A stretch of 64,000 bases of DNA from assembly GCF_003014735.1 (NCBI RefSeq), contig NZ_PYAX01000006.1, forward strand, positions 62,001 through 126,000, given 5' to 3'. The notes beneath the pieces were generated by a model that was not told the origin of the DNA, did no database searches, and was given only the letters and a program-made list of their open reading frames with translations. A program made the position numbers and the translations under genes. How positions within the stretch are numbered: position 1 is the first letter of the stretch; each line of letters opens with the position of its first letter. Below, in pieces: positions 27,365-37,331 of the stretch. This stretch comes from Saccharothrix carnea (GTDB lineage: Bacteria; Actinomycetota; Actinomycetes; Mycobacteriales; Pseudonocardiaceae).

Positions 27365-28977
27365 GCCTGAGCCCCGCCCTGCGCGACGCCGCGTTCCGCT
27401 GGATCGCCGACGACCCCGACCCGGACACGCGCCTGGAGCTGCAGACCGTGCTGGCGCGGGCGATGGGCGGTGACGCCGCCGCGGCCGACGAGCTGGCCGA
27501 CCGGATGGCCGGTCCGCTGACGTTCGGCACGGCGGGGTTGCGCGGTCCGGTGCGGGCCGGGCCGAACGGGATGAACCGGGCCGTGGTCATCCGCACCACG
27601 GCCGGGCTCGCCGCGTGGCTCAAGGCCAACGGGCACGTCGGCACGGTGTTCGTGGGTCGGGACGCGCGGCACGGGTCGGAGGACTTCGCGACCGCGGCGG
27701 CCGGTGTGCTGGCGGGTGCGGGATTCACCGTGCGGGTGCTGCCGGGGCCGCTGCCGACGCCGGTCCTGGCGTTCCTGGTCAAGCGGCACGACGCGGTGGC
27801 GGGCGTGCAGATCACCGCGTCGCACAACCCGCCCGCGGACAACGGCTACAAGCTGTACCTCAAGGGCGGCGGGCAGATCGTGCCGCCGGAGGACCGCGAG
27901 ATCGAGGCGGCGATCCGGGGCGTGCCCGCAGCCGTGTCGGTGCCGCGGTCGGACGACTACCTGCCGGTGTCGGACGCCGAGGTGGACGAGTACCTGGAAC
28001 GGGTCGCGTCACTGCCCCGCGGCACGGCGCGTGACCTGCGGGTGGCGTTGACCCCGATGCACGGCGTCGGCGGCGCGACGGCGGTGGAGGCGTTGCGGCG
28101 GGCCGGGTTCACCGACGTGCGGGTGGTGCGCGAGCAGGCCGTGCCGGACCCGGCGTTCCCGACCGTGGCGTTCCCGAACCCGGAGGAGCCGGGTGCGGCG
28201 GACCGGCTGCTGGAGCTGGCGGCGGCCGAGGACGCCGACCTGGCCATCGCGCTGGACCCGGACGCGGACCGGTGCGCGCTGGGCGTGCGCGAGCGGGACG
28301 GGTCGTGGCGGATGCTGCGCGGTGACGAGACCGGTGTGCTGCTCGGCTCGCTGGTCCTGTCCACCACGGACAGTGCGGATCCGTTGGTGGCCACCACGAT
28401 CGTGTCGTCGTCGTTGCTGAAGTCGATCGCGGCGGCGCACGGCGCGCGGTACGCGGAGACGTTGACCGGGTTCAAGTGGCTGGTGCGCGCGGGCGACGGG
28501 TTGGTGTTCGCGTACGAGGAGGCGTTGGGCAACTGCGTCGACCCCGCGCACGTCAACGACAAGGACGGCATCTCGGCGGCCGTGGTGGCGTGCGACCTGG
28601 CGGCCGGGTTGAAGGCGTCGGGCCGGACCCTGCTGGACGCGCTGGACCAGCTCGCCGTCGACCACGGCCTGCACCTGACCGACCAGGTGTCGCTGCGGTT
28701 CACCGACCTGAGCCGGATCGGTGCGCTGATGGCGCGGCTGCGGGCGCAGCCGCCGGGGGGTTTCGCGTTCGAGGACCTGCTGCCCGGGGCCGACGTGGTC
28801 CGGCTCACCCGCGAAGGCGTGCGGGTGGTCGTGCGGCCGTCCGGGACCGAGCCGAAGCTGAAGGCGTACCTGGAGGTCGTGGAACCGGTGTCCGACGACC
28901 TGCCGGCGGCCCGTGACCGTGCTCGGGCGCGGTTGGCCGAACTGCGGGCTCAGGTGTCCGAGCTGCTCACGCCCTAG
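27361..28977 (+). CDS. pmmB: Phosphohexomutase/phosphopentomutase (PmmB-like)
   Basis: Alpha-D-phosphohexomutase family protein of 538 residues. Phosphoserine loop [16 protein letters not shown] near residue 145, Mg site [11 protein letters not shown] near 300, sugar loop [13 protein letters not shown] near 383, and phosphate-binding [15 protein letters not shown] at the end. Family members of this length isomerise sugar 1- and 6-phosphates; being coupled to purine nucleoside phosphorylase it may act on ribose 1-phosphate, an inference from context. Overlaps deoD by four bases. Confidence 0.9.
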   Translation: MSLSPALRDAAFRWIADDPDPDTRLELQTVLARAMGGDAAAADELADRMAGPLTFGTAGLRGPVRAGPNGMNRAVVIRTTAGLAAWLKANGHVGTVFVGRDARHGSEDFATAAAGVLAGAGFTVRVLPGPLPTPVLAFLVKRHDAVAGVQITASHNPPADNGYKLYLKGGGQIVPPEDREIEAAIRGVPAAVSVPRSDDYLPVSDAEVDEYLERVASLPRGTARDLRVALTPMHGVGGATAVEALRRAGFTDVRVVREQAVPDPAFPTVAFPNPEEPGAADRLLELAAAEDADLAIALDPDADRCALGVRERDGSWRMLRGDETGVLLGSLVLSTTDSADPLVATTIVSSSLLKSIAAAHGARYAETLTGFKWLVRAGDGLVFAYEEALGNCVDPAHVNDKDGISAAVVACDLAAGLKASGRTLLDALDQLAVDHGLHLTDQVSLRFTDLSRIGALMARLRAQPPGGFAFEDLLPGADVVRLTREGVRVVVRPSGTEPKLKAYLEVVEPVSDDLPAARDRARARLAELRAQVSELLTP

Positions 28978-28980
28978 CGG

Positions 28981-29313
28981 TCACGACGCCAGGGCCAGCA
29001 GCAGGCACAGCACGGCGACGACGAGCGAACCGCCCGCCACCAGGTACGGACGCCGGGTCGGCGGACTCACCGGGCGCGACCGGCCCTGCGTGAACGCGGC
29101 CAGCGAGATCCGGCCGGAGATGTAGCTGGTCGTGCACAGCGCGACGCCGGTCGCGAGGATCATCGTGTTGACGTCCCACGGGCTGTGGTCGACCCCCGGC
29201 CACAGGGCGATGAAGACCAGCGGCAGGCCGATCAGCCCGACCCCGATGCCGACCCCCGCACCCCAGGTGATCCGCCGGTTCCGCTTCATCGTGGCGATGC
29301 TGCGAGTTTCCAT
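28981..29313 (-). CDS. Small integral membrane protein, unknown
   Basis: Protein of 110 residues with three predicted membrane segments (about 15-40, 46-68 and 88-109) joined by short charged loops (TQGRSRPVSPPTRRP). I chose ATG at 29313 because GGAGG lies just upstream; GTG a few codons earlier is possible. Converges on pmmB with three bases between. No family recognised. Confidence 0.6.
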   Translation of the reverse strand: METRSIATMKRNRRITWGAGVGIGVGLIGLPLVFIALWPGVDHSPWDVNTMILATGVALCTTSYISGRISLAAFTQGRSRPVSPPTRRPYLVAGGSLVVAVLCLLLALAS

Positions 29314-29495
29314 GACTCCCTCCCGTGTCACTACTACTGAGGACGCGCGACGGCCCCGCGGGTTCCCGCGCGACGTCATCACTGGGGTTGGGTGCCATGT
29401 TAGTGCCGCGACCGGCAACCTTCGCCTCGTCTTCCGCCGGTCGCGGCACTGTCGAGCGGTTGCCGTGCCGTGCCGGTCGCGGCAACCTTGGCCGC

Positions 29496-29944
29496 GTGCC
29501 CCGCCTGCTGATCGTGCACCACACGCCGTCGCCCGCCATGCAGGAGCTGTTCGAGGCCGTGCTGGAGGGCGCGACCGACCCGGACATCGAGGACGTCGAG
29601 GTGGTCCGCCGCCCCGCCCTGTCCGCGACCGCGTCGGACGTGCTGGAAGCTGACGGCTACCTGCTCGGCACGCCCGCCAACATCGGGTACATCAGCGGCG
29701 CGTTGAAGCACTTCTTCGACACCATCTACTACCCGTGCCTGGACGCCACGCGCGGTCGGCCGTTCGGGGCGTACGTGCACGGCAACCTGGGCACGGAGGG
29801 TGCGGTGAAGGCGTTGCGGGACATCACGGCCGGGTTGAAGTGGCGGCCTGTGGTGGAGACGTTGTCCCTCGCCGGTGCGCCGGACGGTGACGCCCGGGAG
29901 CGGTGCCGGGAGTTGGGCGCCACCGTCGCGGCCACGTTGATGCC

Positions 29945-29948
<4 letters not shown>
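29496..29948 (+). CDS. Flavodoxin-like / FMN reductase-fold protein
   Basis: Protein of 150 residues with a flavodoxin fold: [19 protein letters not shown] phosphate loop at the start, [21 protein letters not shown] (the NADPH-dependent FMN reductase/WrbA-like loop) near residue 60, and [15 protein letters not shown] at 29496 is chosen because the fold begins there; the longer open frame upstream is Ser/Arg-rich and lacks fold character. No clear ribosome binding site, so the message may be leaderless. Its last four bases overlap the end of the facing aldo/keto reductase. Confidence 0.75.
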
Positions 29949-30928
<980 letters not shown>

Positions 30929-30939
30929 GGTCGTCCTCC

Positions 30940-31931
<992 letters not shown>

Positions 31932-31935
<4 letters not shown>

Positions 31936-32315
31936 GCCGTGATCCCCTCGATGAAGGTGTGCTCGATCTGCTCGTAGTGCGTGATCTTGTAGTCGAGCAC
32001 TTCCAGGCACGACTGCAGCTCGGCGATGCGCGCGCGGACCGACGCCCGGTGCTCGTACAGCATCTGCTTGCGCCTGCCCGCCGTGGCCGCGCCGAGGTGC
32101 CTGAGCTGCGCGTACTCGCGCATCATGCGGATGGGCATGCCGGTGGTGCGCAGGCGGGTCAGGAAGACCAGCCAGCCCAGGTCGTCGTCGCTGTAGGTGC
32201 GCCGCCCGCCGGAGTCCCGGGCGGGCGGGTCGACCAGGCCGATCCGCTCGTAGTAGCGCAGGGTGTCGATCGACAACCCACTGCGCTCGGCCGCTTGGGC
32301 GATCGAGTAAGTCAC
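31932..32315 (-). CDS. MerR-family transcriptional regulator
   Basis: Regulator of 127 residues: winged helix [25 protein letters not shown] at the N terminus, [11 protein letters not shown] wing, then the dimer coiled coil with [19 protein letters not shown]. No cysteine pattern for metal binding is seen; the sequence resembles the AdhR/YyaG aldehyde-responsive type. GTG at 32315 lies only 8 bases after a MerR-type -10 element, so the message is nearly leaderless. It autoregulates and drives the coupled reductase genes, by analogy with family members. Confidence 0.88.
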
Positions 32316-32322
32316 GGTGTCG

Positions 32323-32353
32323 ACCGTAGGAGCTGGAGTGCACTCCAGGTCAA
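32323..32353 (-). promoter_or_regulatory. MerR-type promoter with 19-bp spacer and palindromic operator
   Basis: On the reverse strand TTGACC (32353-32348) and TACGGT (32328-32323) are separated by 19 bp, the long spacer typical of MerR-activated promoters. The spacer and -35 share the perfect 16-bp palindrome CTGGAGTGCACTCCAG (32333-32348), the kind of site bound by AdhR-like regulators. It reads directly into the merR-reductase operon. Confidence 0.8.
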
Positions 32354-32365
32354 CCCGTTTCGCGT

Positions 32366-32749
32366 TCAGTCGTCCTTGGGCAGGCCCCAGGCCTCCAGGT
32401 GGGCGGCCATGCCGGCGACGTCGATCTGCTCCCGGCCCAGCGCACGCACCAGGTCGAGGGCTTCGTCCTCCTCCGCGTCGATCCACCAGCCGTTGATGTC
32501 GCACAACGTCACGGCGGCGACCCAGCCCAGCCGCCAGTTGCCCTCGGCCAACGGGCGCGTGCGGACGATGGAGTCGAGCAACGCGGAAGCTTTCAGCCAG
32601 AGCGTGTCGTAGGCCTCGACCCCCAGCACTGTGGCCCGGGGGCGGTGGGCTGCGGAGTCGAGGAGACCTAAGTCGCGCACGACCAGATCCCCGCCGGTGA
32701 CGGCGGTCGCCAGCACGAGCAAGTCGCCGGCGTCGAGGTAGTTGACCAC
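32366..32749 (-). CDS. Doc/Fic-like toxin with degenerate active site
   Basis: Protein of 127 residues, the normal length of a Doc-type toxin, with the family outline YLDAGDLLVLATAVTGG, LLDSAAHRPRATVLGVEAYD and a C-terminal helix. The active-site loop, normally HPFxDGNKR, reads RPLAEGNWRLGW here: the catalytic His and the Lys are replaced, so AMPylation or phosphorylation activity is doubtful. GTG at 32749 is chosen to match Doc proteins; upstream in-frame sequence is not Doc-like. A ribbon-helix-helix antitoxin gene of the matching type lies 463 bp upstream instead of adjacent. Probably a decaying toxin-antitoxin locus. Confidence 0.65.
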   Translation of the reverse strand: MVNYLDAGDLLVLATAVTGGDLVVRDLGLLDSAAHRPRATVLGVEAYDTLWLKASALLDSIVRTRPLAEGNWRLGWVAAVTLCDINGWWIDAEEDEALDLVRALGREQIDVAGMAAHLEAWGLPKDD

Positions 32750-33212
32750 TGCTTGACGCGCTCCCTGTCCCGAGGGGCTGGGACTCCGGCGCGGCCACGC
32801 CGCCTCCGGGACGCCTGCAGCGCCACCACCCACCCCCTCAGGTCCGTATCGCCTCCCCGCCCAGCGGGCGGCGAGGATGTTGTCGGCCGCGTTGTGCACC
32901 GAAGCGCAACCTGGACGCAGCCCGATCTTCAACGGCGCACCATACCGGTGCGCTCCGGACCGCCGTGGCCGTTCACAGAGGTAGAAAAGTGAACGACCGG
33001 GCGTGCGGCGGTTGAGCTGCATGGATTGATCGTATCGAACATATGTTCGAACGGCGAGGGCGCGACGATGCGTTCACCCGAAGGTGCGGCGTCGTGGTCG
33101 GTGAGTAGTCGGCCGGTCGCCCAGAGGTACGGATTCCCGCAATCCGGACAGGCCGCGTCGGCGTCGGATCGGGCTTGGACTCGGCCTTCGAGCCCGTGGG
33201 ATCAGGCTCGGG
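32750..33212. other. 463-bp interval separating antitoxin and toxin, holding a LexA box
   Basis: No convincing gene is visible. Contents: a GC-rich segment at 32760-32830 that shares short words with the mutA insertion (CTGC-AGGCGTCCC and a CCCCTC-GGGACA inverted block); a LexA/SOS box at 33035-33050; and short frames on either side that begin MF inside the box (for example MFDTINPCSSTAARPVVHF on the reverse strand, ATG at 33042). Starts of that type overlapping an SOS box are typical of actinobacterial 13E12/DUF222 HNH proteins, so this may be the remnant of one. Confidence 0.5.
33035..33050. promoter_or_regulatory. LexA (SOS) box
   Basis: TCGAACATATGTTCGA is a perfect palindrome and an exact match to the actinobacterial LexA site TCGAAC-N4-GTTCGA. 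It overlaps an ATG in both directions. No intact damage-response gene follows on either strand. Confidence 0.8.
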
Positions 33213-33419
33213 TCACGCGGAGCCGAGGCGGTCGAGCAGGCCCCGGTACTTGGGGAGCACGCGCCCGAGGACCTCGGACAACTGCTCTTCCTTCTGCAAC
33301 CTGGCCCACCGCTCGGCCAAGGCCAAGCGCACGACCTCCTGCTTCGAACGGCCCTCGGCGGCGGCGAGTTCGTCGAGCCGCCGGTTCTCCTCGTCGCTCA
33401 GACGCAGAGTCATCGCCAT
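33213..33419 (-). CDS. Ribbon-helix-helix (CopG-type) antitoxin
   Basis: Protein of 68 residues with an RHH DNA-binding fold: strand MAMTLRLSDEENRRLDEL, then LAAAEGRSKQEVVRLALAERW helices, and a toxin-binding tail (GRVLPKYRGLLDRLGSA). This type normally sits directly before a Doc toxin in actinomycetes; here the Doc-like gene follows only after 463 bp. ATG at 33419; ATG two codons later is possible and neither has a good ribosome binding site. Divergent from the TetR gene. Confidence 0.75.
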   Translation of the reverse strand: MAMTLRLSDEENRRLDELAAAEGRSKQEVVRLALAERWARLQKEEQLSEVLGRVLPKYRGLLDRLGSA

Positions 33420-33494
33420 GGAGAATGACGGTACCAACTTGATACCACGATGGCCAGACCGCGAATTATAACGGTGTTGCGATACGATGTCCCG

Positions 33495-34088
33495 GTGCCA
33501 CGACCGAAGACACACGACGAAGCGCTCCGCGGCCGGCTGCTCGAGCGGGCGGGCGAACTGCTGTCCACCGAAGGCCCCGGCGCACTGAGCTTGCGCAGGC
33601 TCGCGGCGGATGTCAACACCTCGACCACGGCCGTGTACTCGTTGTTCGGCGGCAAGCCCGCGCTGCTGAACGCCGTGTACGAGGAGGCGTTCCGCCGATT
33701 CGGTGAACGGATCGCGAGCGTGCCGCAGACCGACGACCCGGTGGAGGACCTGGTCCAGATCGGCTTGGCATACCGGGCGAGCGCGCTCGCGGACCCGCAG
33801 TTCTACCTGGTGATGTTCAGCAAGGTGGTGCCGAACTTCGAGCCGTCCGAGGAGACGAAGGAAGCGGCCAACCAGACGTTCCTGCCGGTCGTGCGGGACG
33901 TCGGGCGCGCGGTCGAGTGCGGGGTGTTCACGCCCGAGCCGCCCGAGCGGATCGCGTTGGCGATGTGGGGCATGGTGCACGGCCTGGTGAGCCTGGAGCT
34001 CAACGGCAACCTGCCGCCGGGCGTCGAGATCGCCTCCGTCTACGAGCGCGCGCTGCGTGCGCACGCGGACGGTTGGCGCAACGCGTGA
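33495..34088 (+). CDS. TetR-family transcriptional regulator
   Basis: Protein of 197 residues with an N-terminal TetR HTH (LLERAGELLSTEGPGALSLRRLAADVNTSTTAVYSLFGGKPALL, residues about 17-60) and a C-terminal WHG-like ligand domain (MFSKVVPNFEPSEE, IALAMWGMVHGLVSLELNGNL). GTG at 33495 starts just before the HTH; an ATG at 33450 would add 15 residues. Target not evident; nearest divergent gene is the RHH antitoxin. Confidence 0.85.
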   Translation: MPRPKTHDEALRGRLLERAGELLSTEGPGALSLRRLAADVNTSTTAVYSLFGGKPALLNAVYEEAFRRFGERIASVPQTDDPVEDLVQIGLAYRASALADPQFYLVMFSKVVPNFEPSEETKEAANQTFLPVVRDVGRAVECGVFTPEPPERIALAMWGMVHGLVSLELNGNLPPGVEIASVYERALRAHADGWRNA

Positions 34089-34109
34089 AGGTGGGCACGA
34101 CGTGAAGGT

Positions 34110-34151
34110 GGGGCCCGGGGAGGTGGCCGCCGCGAAACCTCCCCGGACCCC
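34110..34151. terminator. Bidirectional terminator between TetR and chitinase genes
   Basis: A 14-bp GC stem (34110-34123 with 34138-34151, one G-T pair) and a 14-base loop lie between the two convergent stop codons. Confidence 0.75.
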
Positions 34152-34165
34152 GTGAACTGTCCAGA

Positions 34166-35476
34166 TCAGGACAGTCCGCTGGTGAGCGCCTTGATCAGCT
34201 CGCCGTCGGCGGTGTCACCGTCGAGCGACCAGATCATCGCGCCGCCAAGGCGCCGTTCGGCCACGTAGCGGCCCTTGCGCTTCATCTCGACCGGGTCGTC
34301 CCAGGTCCAGAACGTGGTGCCGTCGAACAGCCACGCGTGCCCGGCCTTGGCATCCCGGTGCACGGTGAACTTCCCCAGCTGCGCCTTGAGGATCCGGTAG
34401 TCCTCGTACCCGGCCTCGTAGGTCGCGGGCGCCGGGCCGGTCGCGGGCTGGAACAGGCCGTTGTTCTCGTTGCGGACGCCGGTCCAGCCGCGGCTGTAGA
34501 ACGGCACGCCCAGCACGACCTTGTGCTTCGGTGCGCCGTTGCGCAGGTAGTGGTCGATGGCGACCTGCGAGCTGAACGGCGGTGCGGTCGGGTCGGCCGC
34601 GGGCGTGCGGACGGCGGACTGCTGGTTGGTCAGCGGCTCCCAGGCACCGTGGTAGTCGTAGCCCTGGATCGTGGCGAAGGTCAGCAGGTCGAAGACCTTC
34701 TTCACCTCGAAGCCGCGGTCGACCTGGGCGGGGTTGGCGGGCAGGAACGCGGTGAGGTCGTAGCGCTCGCCGGTGCGCCGGGACAGCTGGCCGAGCTGCT
34801 TGCGGTACTCCACGAGCAGCGCGGTGAAGTTCTGCTTGTCCTCGGGGCGCACGACGTTGCCGGGCGCGGCCTCGGACGACGGCCACTCCCAGTCGAGGTC
34901 GATGCCGTCGAACACGCCGGCCGCCGCACCGGGCGCGGCGTCGGGCAGGTTGCCCTTGAGCCACAGGTCCAGGCAGGAGGCGACGTGCGCGGCGCGCGCC
35001 TCGGGGGTGAGCGCGGCGTTGGAGAAGTACTTGGAGCCGGTCCAGCCGCCGAGGGAGATGTTGATCCGCAGCTCGGGGTACTTGGCCTTGAGCTGCTTGA
35101 GCTGGTTGAGGTTGCCGGACAGCGGCTGGCCCGCGACGTCCGCGGTGCCGTCCACGCTCTGCCCGGCGCCGAACGGCCGCTGGTAGTCGGCCCACGGGTC
35201 GGCGCTGACGCACTTGCCGGACTCGTCGAGGAAGCCGAAGGCGTAGTTCAGGTGGGTGAGCCGGGGCGCGGTGCCGTTGGCGACGAGGTCGCGCACCAGG
35301 AAGTTGCGGTCGTAGCCGCTCCACTGGGTGTAGTAGCCGACGACGCGCTCAGCTTTGCCGTGACCGCCGTGACCGCCGTGCTTGCCGTGATCGCCGTGCG
35401 CGACTGCTTGCGGCGCCAGTGACACGGTCATCGCGGTGGCCAGGAGGGCGGGGAGCACCCATCTCCTGCTCGACAT
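34166..35476 (-). CDS. Secreted chitinase, GH18
   Basis: Secreted glycosyl hydrolase family 18 enzyme of 436 residues that cleaves chitin. Signal peptide (SRRWVLPALLATAMTVSLAPQAVA, residues 2-26), then a His/Gly-rich stretch (HGDHGKHGGHGGHGK), then the TIM barrel: VVGYYTQWSGYDRN, INISLGGWTGSKYF, and the catalytic FDGIDLDWEW with DxxDxDxE near residue 180. No chitin-binding or FnIII domain is attached. ATG at 35476 with GAGGAGAAG upstream. Two DasR-like boxes lie 38-74 bp before the start, so expression should answer to N-acetylglucosamine. Confidence 0.93.
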   Translation of the reverse strand: MSSRRWVLPALLATAMTVSLAPQAVAHGDHGKHGGHGGHGKAERVVGYYTQWSGYDRNFLVRDLVANGTAPRLTHLNYAFGFLDESGKCVSADPWADYQRPFGAGQSVDGTADVAGQPLSGNLNQLKQLKAKYPELRINISLGGWTGSKYFSNAALTPEARAAHVASCLDLWLKGNLPDAAPGAAAGVFDGIDLDWEWPSSEAAPGNVVRPEDKQNFTALLVEYRKQLGQLSRRTGERYDLTAFLPANPAQVDRGFEVKKVFDLLTFATIQGYDYHGAWEPLTNQQSAVRTPAADPTAPPFSSQVAIDHYLRNGAPKHKVVLGVPFYSRGWTGVRNENNGLFQPATGPAPATYEAGYEDYRILKAQLGKFTVHRDAKAGHAWLFDGTTFWTWDDPVEMKRKGRYVAERRLGGAMIWSLDGDTADGELIKALTSGLS

Positions 35477-35513
35477 GCTTCTCCTCGCGGTGTGCGTCCC
35501 GGCTTGTTCCGGT

Positions 35514-35527
35514 GTGGTCTGGACCAC
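35514..35527. promoter_or_regulatory. DasR-like box 1 upstream of chitinase
   Basis: GTGGTCTGGACCAC is palindromic except at the centre and matches the core of the Streptomyces dre consensus (TGGTCTAGACCA), the site bound by the GntR-type regulator DasR and the known 12-bp direct repeat of chitinase promoters. Confidence 0.75.
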
Positions 35528-35536
35528 GGTAGTGAT

Positions 35537-35550
35537 GAGGTCTAGACCAC
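35537..35550. promoter_or_regulatory. DasR-like box 2 upstream of chitinase
   Basis: GAGGTCTAGACCAC contains the perfect palindrome GGTCTAGACC. Its centre is 23 bp from that of box 1, about two helical turns, as in paired Streptomyces chitinase operators. Confidence 0.78.
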
Positions 35551-35686
35551 CTCTACGGCCGTTCGGCCGAATCCGGTAATACGAAGTTCCTTCGCATATC
35601 TTGCAAACTTTTGCATGTGCGGGCGGGGTGGTGGTCGCGCTAGCTTCGGCGCTGTTCAAGTTTGAATAACCGCTTTGGGGGAAGAC

Positions 35687-36526
35687 ATGACGATCCTGGT
35701 CACCGGGGCTACCGGCACCATCGGCGGTGAGGTCGTGCGGCAGCTGGCGGCGGCGGGTGTGCCGGTGCGGGCGTTGACGCGGAACCCGGCTCGGGCCGTG
35801 CTGCCGGACGGGGTGGAGGTGGTGGGAGGTGATCTGACGCGGCCGGGCGAGCTGCCGCTGGACGGGGTGACGGCGGTGTTCCTGCTGGCGGCGATCGAGT
35901 CGGACGACGCGGCGGAGCACGCGCGGGCGTTCCTGGACCGTGCTCCGGACCTGCGGCGGGTGGTGTTCCTGTCGAGCAGCGCGGTGACCGTGCGGCGGCC
36001 GGGGAGCTACGAGCTGCACCACGACGTGGAGCGGGTGATCGAGGCGTCAGGCGTGGCGTGGACGCACGTGCGGCCCGGTGAGTTCATGGCCAACAAGCTG
36101 ATCTGGGCGCGGACGATCAAGGCGGAGAACGTGGTGCGGGCGCCGTTCCCGGAGTCGGTGGGCGCGCCGGTGCACGAGGCGGACGTGGCCGAGGTGGCGG
36201 TGCACGCGTTGCTGCACGACGGGCACGCGGGCAAGGCGTACACGTTGAGCGGGCCGGAGGCCTTGACGCACGTGAGACAAGCCGCGGCCATCGGTCGTGG
36301 CCTGGGCCGCCCGATCGCCTTCGAACGCCTGACCTACGGCCAGGCCCGCGCGTCCCTGATCCGCGACGAGGGCCTGCCCTACGACGTCGCCGAGTACCTC
36401 CTCGGCTACATGGCCCAGCACGCCGAGGAACCGGCCTCCGTCACCCCCGACTTCACGACCGTCACGGGCCACCCGGGCCGCACCCTCGCCACCTGGGCCA
36501 CCGACCACCACACCGACCTCACCTAA
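35687..36526 (+). CDS. NmrA-like NAD(P)-binding protein (atypical SDR)
   Basis: Protein of 279 residues with an N-terminal Rossmann loop ILVTGATGTIGGEVVRQL, RALTRNPARA after strand 2, and RVVFLSSSAV, the pattern of NmrA/QOR2-type atypical short-chain dehydrogenases; the catalytic YxxxK is absent. ATG at 35687 with GGGGGA upstream. The TAA stop is followed within two bases by the first unit of repeat array 4. Substrate unknown. Confidence 0.85.
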   Translation: MTILVTGATGTIGGEVVRQLAAAGVPVRALTRNPARAVLPDGVEVVGGDLTRPGELPLDGVTAVFLLAAIESDDAAEHARAFLDRAPDLRRVVFLSSSAVTVRRPGSYELHHDVERVIEASGVAWTHVRPGEFMANKLIWARTIKAENVVRAPFPESVGAPVHEADVAEVAVHALLHDGHAGKAYTLSGPEALTHVRQAAAIGRGLGRPIAFERLTYGQARASLIRDEGLPYDVAEYLLGYMAQHAEEPASVTPDFTTVTGHPGRTLATWATDHHTDLT

Positions 36527-36527
36527 C

Positions 36528-36674
36528 CGCGAGAGTCGTACGTTCACCGCGCGAGAGTCCAACGTCGACAGACGCTGAATTCAACGCTCATGCCTAACGG
36601 TGTGAGGGCCGAGCGTTGAATTCAGGTGCGCTGAGCGTTGGACTCTCGCGGCGTGAGCGTTGGACTCTCGCGGG
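36528..36674. repeat. 22-bp repeat array 4: long inverted repeat (3 reverse + 3 forward units)
   Basis: Reverse units at 36528-36549, 36550-36571 and 36572-36593; a 15-base loop; forward units at 36609-36630, 36631-36652 and 36653-36674. The arms mirror each other: the two GAATTC-type units pair over 15 bp (36575-36589 with 36611-36625), the next pair over 15 bp (36550-36564 with 36636-36650), the outer pair with a two-base mismatch. The whole could fold as a hairpin of about 66 bp. It fills the space between the TAA stops of two convergent genes. Confidence 0.9.
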
Positions 36675-36675
36675 G

Positions 36676-37302
36676 TTAGTGGACGGCGCCGTATTGGCGG
36701 TCGCCGGCGTCGCCCAGGCCGGGGACGATGAAGCCCGAGTCGTTCAGGCGTTCGTCGATGCTGGCGGTGATCAGGCGGACCGGGAGGGCCGAGTCCTCCA
36801 GGTGCTTGATGCCCTCGGGGGCCGCCAGGGCGCAGATCGCGGTCACGTCGGTGGCGCCGCGGTCGATCAGCAGCCGGATCGTGTACGCCATCGAACCGCC
36901 CGTGGCGAGCATCGGGTCCAGCACGAAGACGGGGCGACCGGCCAGGGAGTCGGGCAGCGACTCCATGTACGGGGTCGGCTGCAAGGTCTCCTCGTCACGC
37001 GCCAGGCCGACGAAACCCATCTGCGCGTCCGGGATCAGCTTGTGCGCCTGGTCGGCCATGCCGAGACCGGCACGCAGCACGGGCACCAGCAGCGGCGGGT
37101 TGGCCAACCGGTAGCCGGTGGTGCGGGCGACGGGCGTGTGCACCCGCTCCTCGGCCACGGGCAGCTCGCGCGTGGCCTCGTACACCAGCATCACGGTCAG
37201 CTCGTGCAGCGCGGCGCGGAACGCCGCGTTGTCGGTGCGGGCGTCACGCATGGTGGTCAGCCGCGCCCTGGCCAGTGGGTGATCGACAACGAGGACGTCC
37301 AT
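36676..37302 (-). CDS. upp: Uracil phosphoribosyltransferase
   Basis: Salvages uracil with PRPP to UMP. Protein of 208 residues: [12 protein letters not shown] near residue 75, the PRPP loop [16 protein letters not shown] near 130, and [13 protein letters not shown] near 158. ATG start at 37302. The TAA stop abuts repeat array 4 with the same junction seen at the cyclotransferase gene. Complements the thymidine/purine phosphorylases and cytidine deaminase in the window. Confidence 0.95.
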   Translation of the reverse strand: MDVLVVDHPLARARLTTMRDARTDNAAFRAALHELTVMLVYEATRELPVAEERVHTPVARTTGYRLANPPLLVPVLRAGLGMADQAHKLIPDAQMGFVGLARDEETLQPTPYMESLPDSLAGRPVFVLDPMLATGGSMAYTIRLLIDRGATDVTAICALAAPEGIKHLEDSALPVRLITASIDERLNDSGFIVPGLGDAGDRQYGAVH

Positions 37303-37331
37303 GGTCGAACAGTATGTGGTACCTCTAACCG

